From Labia minor (lineage: Eukaryota > Arthropoda > Insecta > Dermaptera > Spongiphoridae): 64,000 nucleotides of DNA. Of the stretch, positions 12,301 through 18,300 are shown in pieces. The translations under genes and the position numbers were made by a program. Under the pieces are notes generated by a model that saw only the letters and a program-made list of their open reading frames with translations, was not told the DNA's origin and did not search any database. The stretch is from contig OY720346.1 of assembly GCA_963082975.1 (NCBI GenBank), forward strand, positions 41,877,787-41,941,786. Direction: 5' to 3'. Each line of letters begins with the position of its first letter. Positions within the stretch are counted from its first letter, which is position 1.

Positions 12301-15300
12301 GAGGTCGTGAGAGCAAAACAGAGGAAAGTAATTCCGGCGTGGTCCGAGGTAGTGGTCTGGGCTGAGGTAGATAATGCACAAGATGGCTCAGAAATGGTAG
12401 TGGAACCGGTTATATTGGCGCAACCAGTGTTACGGGTAGGGCGGACTTGTGTGAGAGTCGAGAAAGGAAGTGTACCGGTCAGAGTAATAAACTTATCTAG
12501 TAGGAAGGCAGTGATAGATCGTCGCCAACAACTTGCCAAAGCCAGCACGATACCAATATTAGACCAAAGTTGTATTTGCCGAGTGCAGGTGGTTGAACAA
12601 GAGACCAAACACCAATGGGTATCTAAGTTCAAGGAAAAGTTGACCCACCTGCCTGAAAATCACCAACATCAGATGTTCGAGCTATTGAACGAATATGCTT
12701 CATTGATGTATGAAGAGGGAACAACGGGATTGGGTTGTGCACTAGGTGTGAAGCATAAAATTGTCACTGAAGGATCAGCTCCCATCTTTAAACGACCCTA
12801 TAGAGTGCCGCATGCGATGAGACCCGAAGTAGAAAAACAGATCGGGAAGATGCTAGAAGAAGGAGTGATTGTAGAATCAGATTCGCCATGGTCAGCACCC
12901 GTAGTACTAGTACCCAAAAAGAGTACAGACGGGAGGGTTAAATATCGATTTTGTACTGACTACCGAGCTCTGAACAGTGTAACGAAGATTCCGGTGTATC
13001 CGATACCTAATATCACGGAGACGCTAGAATCCTTAGGAAATGCACAATATTTCACTACCCTAGACCTGGCAAGTGGGTACCACCAAATTCAGGTAGCTCC
13101 AGAAGATAGAGAGAAAACCGCATTCACTACTTTTATGGGGCATTTTGAGTACGCAAGAATGCCGTTCGGTTTAGCCGGGGCTCCAGCTACTTTCCAACGC
13201 TTGATGGATCGGGTGTTGGCTGGAATTAAGGGAAGCGAATGTTTCGTATATCTAGATGATGTGGTAGTATTTGGTACAACATTTTCGGAACATCAAAGAA
13301 GGTTGCGAAACGTATTCGAATGCCTCCGACAGGCAAGACTGCAAATACAACTAGAGAAATGTCATTTCGCGGTGGGAGAAGTTGGGTACCTGGGGCATCG
13401 GGTGGGGAAAGATGGAGTTCGACCCGATCCAAAAACAGTGGAAGCGATTAATAACTACCCACAACCGAAAAACGTAAAAGAGATACAACAGTTTCTGGGA
13501 CTCTCAGGGTGGTACAGGAGGTTTATCCCTGAGTATGCTAATATTGCGAAGCCATTGACGGTCCTCACAAAGAAAGACCAGAAGTTCCAATGGGGTAAGG
13601 ACCAGGAACAAGCGTTTCTTTCTCTCACAAAATTCCTGTGTAGTGACACCGTACTCGTTTATCCAGATTTCACACTACCGTTTATCTTGGCCACAGACGC
13701 CTCGAACGAGGCTTTAGGCGCAGTGTTATCACAGCGTCGAGACGGATATGAAAGGCCGATTGCGTACGCCAGTCGAACGTTGAACAAGGCCGAAAGTAAC
13801 TACACAGTAACGGAGAAAGAACTACTTGCTGTAGTGTGGGCGACGCAACAATTTCGGTGTTACCTATATGGGAGGAAATTCCAACTGATAACTGACCACG
13901 CGGCCTTGAAATGGATGTTAAGTCTGCATGATCCGTCACAGCGGTTGACACGATGGGCGCTACGACTGGCGGAATATGACTATACAGTAGAACATCGACC
14001 GGGGAAGTTACATCGGAATGCGGATGCTCTCAGCAGGGTGAAAGTTAGTGAGGAAGGCCCTGAGTCGAAGGTGCATACGATTCGAACTTTATTGAGAACC
14101 ACAGCGACCGAAAAAGAATGGCGCGAATCACAAGATCAAGATGAGGACTGTCAGCGGTGGGCACGGAGCGGCAAAGCCCAAGCAAGATCCGATGGGTGTT
14201 TGTACGTAGTAGATGATCACCAAACCCGTCTAATGGTACCCCGAGAAAAGGTGCCCATGATATTGGAAGAGAATCATGATAGACCCACAGCGGGGCATAG
14301 AGGGGTACAGGGAACCTTATCACGAATCCAGCGACAATATTTTTGGGAGGGAATGGAACGGGACGTAGAGTCCTGGGTGAAACAGTGTAGTATATGTACC
14401 CAGATGAAGTCGCCAACTGGACTTCGAGCTCCCGTTCAACCACATGAGATCCCCAGAAGGCCCTTCCAAATGATAGCACTAGATGTCGTGGAATTCCCGA
14501 AGTCCACCCGAGGTAATAGATACCTTTTGACGGTACTAGATCACTACTCCCGGTACTTGGAAGCGATACCCATACCAAACCAAACAGCGGCCAGAGTGAT
14601 CCGTGCGCTCACGGAAGAAGTAATAAGCCGGCATGGGATCCCAGAAATCATCTTAACCGATCAAGGAAGAAATTTCACCTCTAAACTATTCCTGGGACTA
14701 TGTCAACGTTTAGGAATAAAAAAGGTACAAACAACAGCCTATCATCCAGAATCGAACGGACGAGTGGAAAGGGTACACAAAACAATAAAGGAGATGCTTC
14801 GACCGTGGGTGAGAACAGACGGTAAAGACTGGGATGTTTGGTTGCCATACGCGTTAATGGCTTATCGGAGCGGACCCCATTCCAGCACTGGGTTTTCGCC
14901 GAATGTGTTAGCATTCGGCCGGGAAACAGACATTAATATCACCGTAAAAAATCAACATCATCAAGAAGAGCCAGATAGATGGGCATATCTAAACGACTTG
15001 TGTGACCGGATAGAACATCTACAACAACGGTCGATAAATCAGTCGGAAGCCAGGTTACAGGCGAGCAGGAAACAGGCTAATAAACATCGAAAATTCCGAA
15101 GGTTCGAGGTAGGGGATGAAGTATATGTATACAACCCCGTTCTGAAAGAGTCAGAAGCTCGGAAATTTTATAAGCCTTGGAAGGGCCCCTACACAATAGC
15201 GACAAAAAATTCCGAAGTGGTATATGGAGTGTGGTGGAGCCCCACTAAGATTGTCAACATACATGTGAATCGTTTAAAACCAGCCAATATAGAACGCCGC

Positions 15301-18300
15301 GGAGTGAACCGTGTATATGAACACACGGGAGATATGTTGATGGCACCCAAAAATTACGCCCTAGCTCATTGCGTATCGGCCGACTTACGCATGTCCCAAG
15401 GTGTTGCAAAAACTATACGAGACACCTATCCGAGGCACCCTTGCGAAAAGATCCCAGAACCAACCATCGGAGAGATCCTAGTACAATACCACCCAGATAG
15501 AGTAATACTTCACTGTGTCACGAAAACAAAAGCGAGTGACAAGCCGCGCCCTGAAAACGTGAAAATGACAATCAAGAACCTTCTACTGAAGGCGACCGAG
15601 GTAGGAATCCCAGCATTGGCGGTTCCGCGCTTAGGATGCGGAATGGACGGCCTCAAATGGGTACAAGTCAAGAAGTGGCTAAAAGAGCTAACCCCCGACT
15701 ACCCGGTGAGAGTACACGTATACACACCAGCGGCCATTGGAACCCCAACGCCAACTGATGATGAAGAGGAGAAAAACCGAATTTGGGAGAGCGATTCGGA
15801 TGACGATGTGTGGTCAGGGGAAGAGGACATTTCATTGAGCCCGTGGCGAGAACAGAATGACTCCCAGCCCAATTGGAATGGAGTAGGACAACTAGATTAT
15901 TCCGCAAGACCCAGCGAGATAGAGGAGATCGAGCCAGAAGGGGAGAAAGAAACACCCCCTGTAATTAATTTAGAAAGCCAAGATGAAATAGACATCGCAG
16001 AGGCACTAAGGGAAGAGGAATCCCTCAGAATTGACAGAAGAGATCCAGAGTCTGGGCGACAGGAGACAGAGACCGGTGAGCACGTTACTCAAGGGGAAAC
16101 AGGACAAACTTCGCAGGATGAAGAAAGTCAAAGGGAGGAGGGGTGGGAGGATATAGATTCCCCGGCTAGCCCGGAGAAATCACCCAATGCTCGGGACCAG
16201 AATGCACACCCTCCTCACACACCACCCAATAGAGATGTCCCGGTTAGGGGTAGCGTGGAGGCCCAACCCAGTACCAGTAGCCCGGGGACAAGACCTCCCA
16301 CAACAGCCGGGGCGACAAAGAACCCTAATACGAGTAAACCACCCGTTGGAGTCCCACCAAAAAAGAGAGGGGTAGGGCGTCCTAAAAAGAGAACCATTTG
16401 GAATTTCCATAAAAAAAAGGAGTAATGTTTCTTTGTTTCTTCTCTCACAGGCCAAACTAACGATGCGATGGGGAAGCAGGCGAGGGAGAGGGAGGAGATA
16501 ATGCCACTGGGAGTCTATTTTGAACCAGTCGACGATGTGATAATTACGGGAGATGAGTGGCGGATTGTAACGGAAGTCGACGTGAAAGAGATTCAAGGGA
16601 AGGTATCGGTCATCAGGGATTCTCTGGAGAAATTACAGGATGACCGATACGCTCTCTTGGAAGGAGAACCTTTGAAGACAATAGATTTTAAGGAGGATAT
16701 GTCCTATATTAAGACCAGTTTCGAGATGACGGAGGGGATTATTTCACATTTGAGTGAAATGCTACCCCCGGCGCGAAGTCGACGTGGTCTGGTGGACGCG
16801 GGGGGGCACGTTTTAAAATTCATTTTCGGAACTTTAGATAATGAAGATCTGGTGGAATTGAATACCAGATTACAAAATTTAAATGAAGTTAATGAACAAA
16901 TGAGTCATTACTTCGATGATCAAATTACAGCATTAGACCAACTCGACCATAAAACTAATCAAAATTTCGACTTGATTAAACAACATGCTAGAACATTATT
17001 GGAATTAGCCACTTTGATAGACCAAAATTTTAATTCGACACTTGGACGGCAAAACGCAGCCGAAAAATTTTTTCAAGAAGCGTTAGAATTAATGACTAAG
17101 ACACGACGCCTGGGGCAAGCAGTGACGTCAGTTCGAAACTGGTTAGAGGATATCCTCGGGATTGTTCAATCGGCGGCAGCGGGACGCCTCGATGCGCGAT
17201 TGATCAACCCAAAAATGTTATTAGAATTAATGATAGATATAAATAAGAAACTCCCCGAAGGACAAGAATGGCTGACCCCGCTAGAATTACGATTTATTTA
17301 TAAGTACTATGACACCTCATTAGTGAAAGTGTATAGTGTCAGGGACGCTATCCGTTTCGTGATCTCCCTTCCGTTGAAGACAGTATCCCAGTCAGGAACA
17401 ATATATTTCGTTCATGTGGTGCCTACAGCTCGGGGGGGAGTGAGGACCAAGTTAGTGAAAATTTCCCCGTGGATCCTAGTAACGCATGACCACCAAAAAT
17501 ATACCACGCTAGAACATAGATATGTGGACAACTGCCGAGGACGGGAGCCTATGGTGTGTCAACAGCCTATTCCACTCGTAGCCCGATCCCAACTCAGTTG
17601 TGTCAGCGCCCTCTTCTTCAAACAGGCGGAGCATCTAGACAGTTACTGCTCATGGGAAGTGTTATTAGGGGCGGTTACTGATTTTTGGGAACCATCATAT
17701 TCTGGTTCCCATTGGTATTATAGTATATCACGACCTCAAGTGGCCCGGCAAAGTTGCCGTACCAATAGCAAACCTAGATTCGATGATATCCAACTACATC
17801 AACAAGGCATCGTTACCGTTCCGGAGGGATGTCAGCTATATACAAATCAACATCTGTTGATGTCTAGGAGCGCGGGTCAATCGAGAGTCACGATAACAAC
17901 TCCAGTGATATTTACCGGCCATAAAGAAGAACCCCTAATAACAGAGACATCACGTAAGGAGAACACAATAATGGCGGAGGGACTGAAAAGCTTGGAGTCG
18001 ATAAGAGCTGAGTTGGGAAGGACCTCGATGAGTGTTCCATTATCCAGGTTGCGGGAGGAGGCGAGGTTGATACAGAGCAAAAGGAAACAGCATCTTATCG
18101 CTGGCGGGACCGGTGGTGGAGCAGTTTTAGTGAGTCTGTGTGGACTGGTGGGGTATCTTTGGTGGAAGAAGTGTACACGGAGGAAGAGGAAGGCCGGGAA
18201 ACTGCAGAATCAACTGGGAAGTGATGTGGACATAGACAAAACAGAGGAGGGGTCGAACTGTTGAAAAGGATTGTTTCGGGAAAAAACTTTACCCCGAAAC

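Noticed and set aside
16463..16465. ATG five bases before the env ATG as the env start
   Set aside because: It is out of frame with Env.
11547..16596. Many minus-strand ORFs over gag, pol and env
   Set aside because: Shadows of the GC-balanced coding strand. No domain recognisable.
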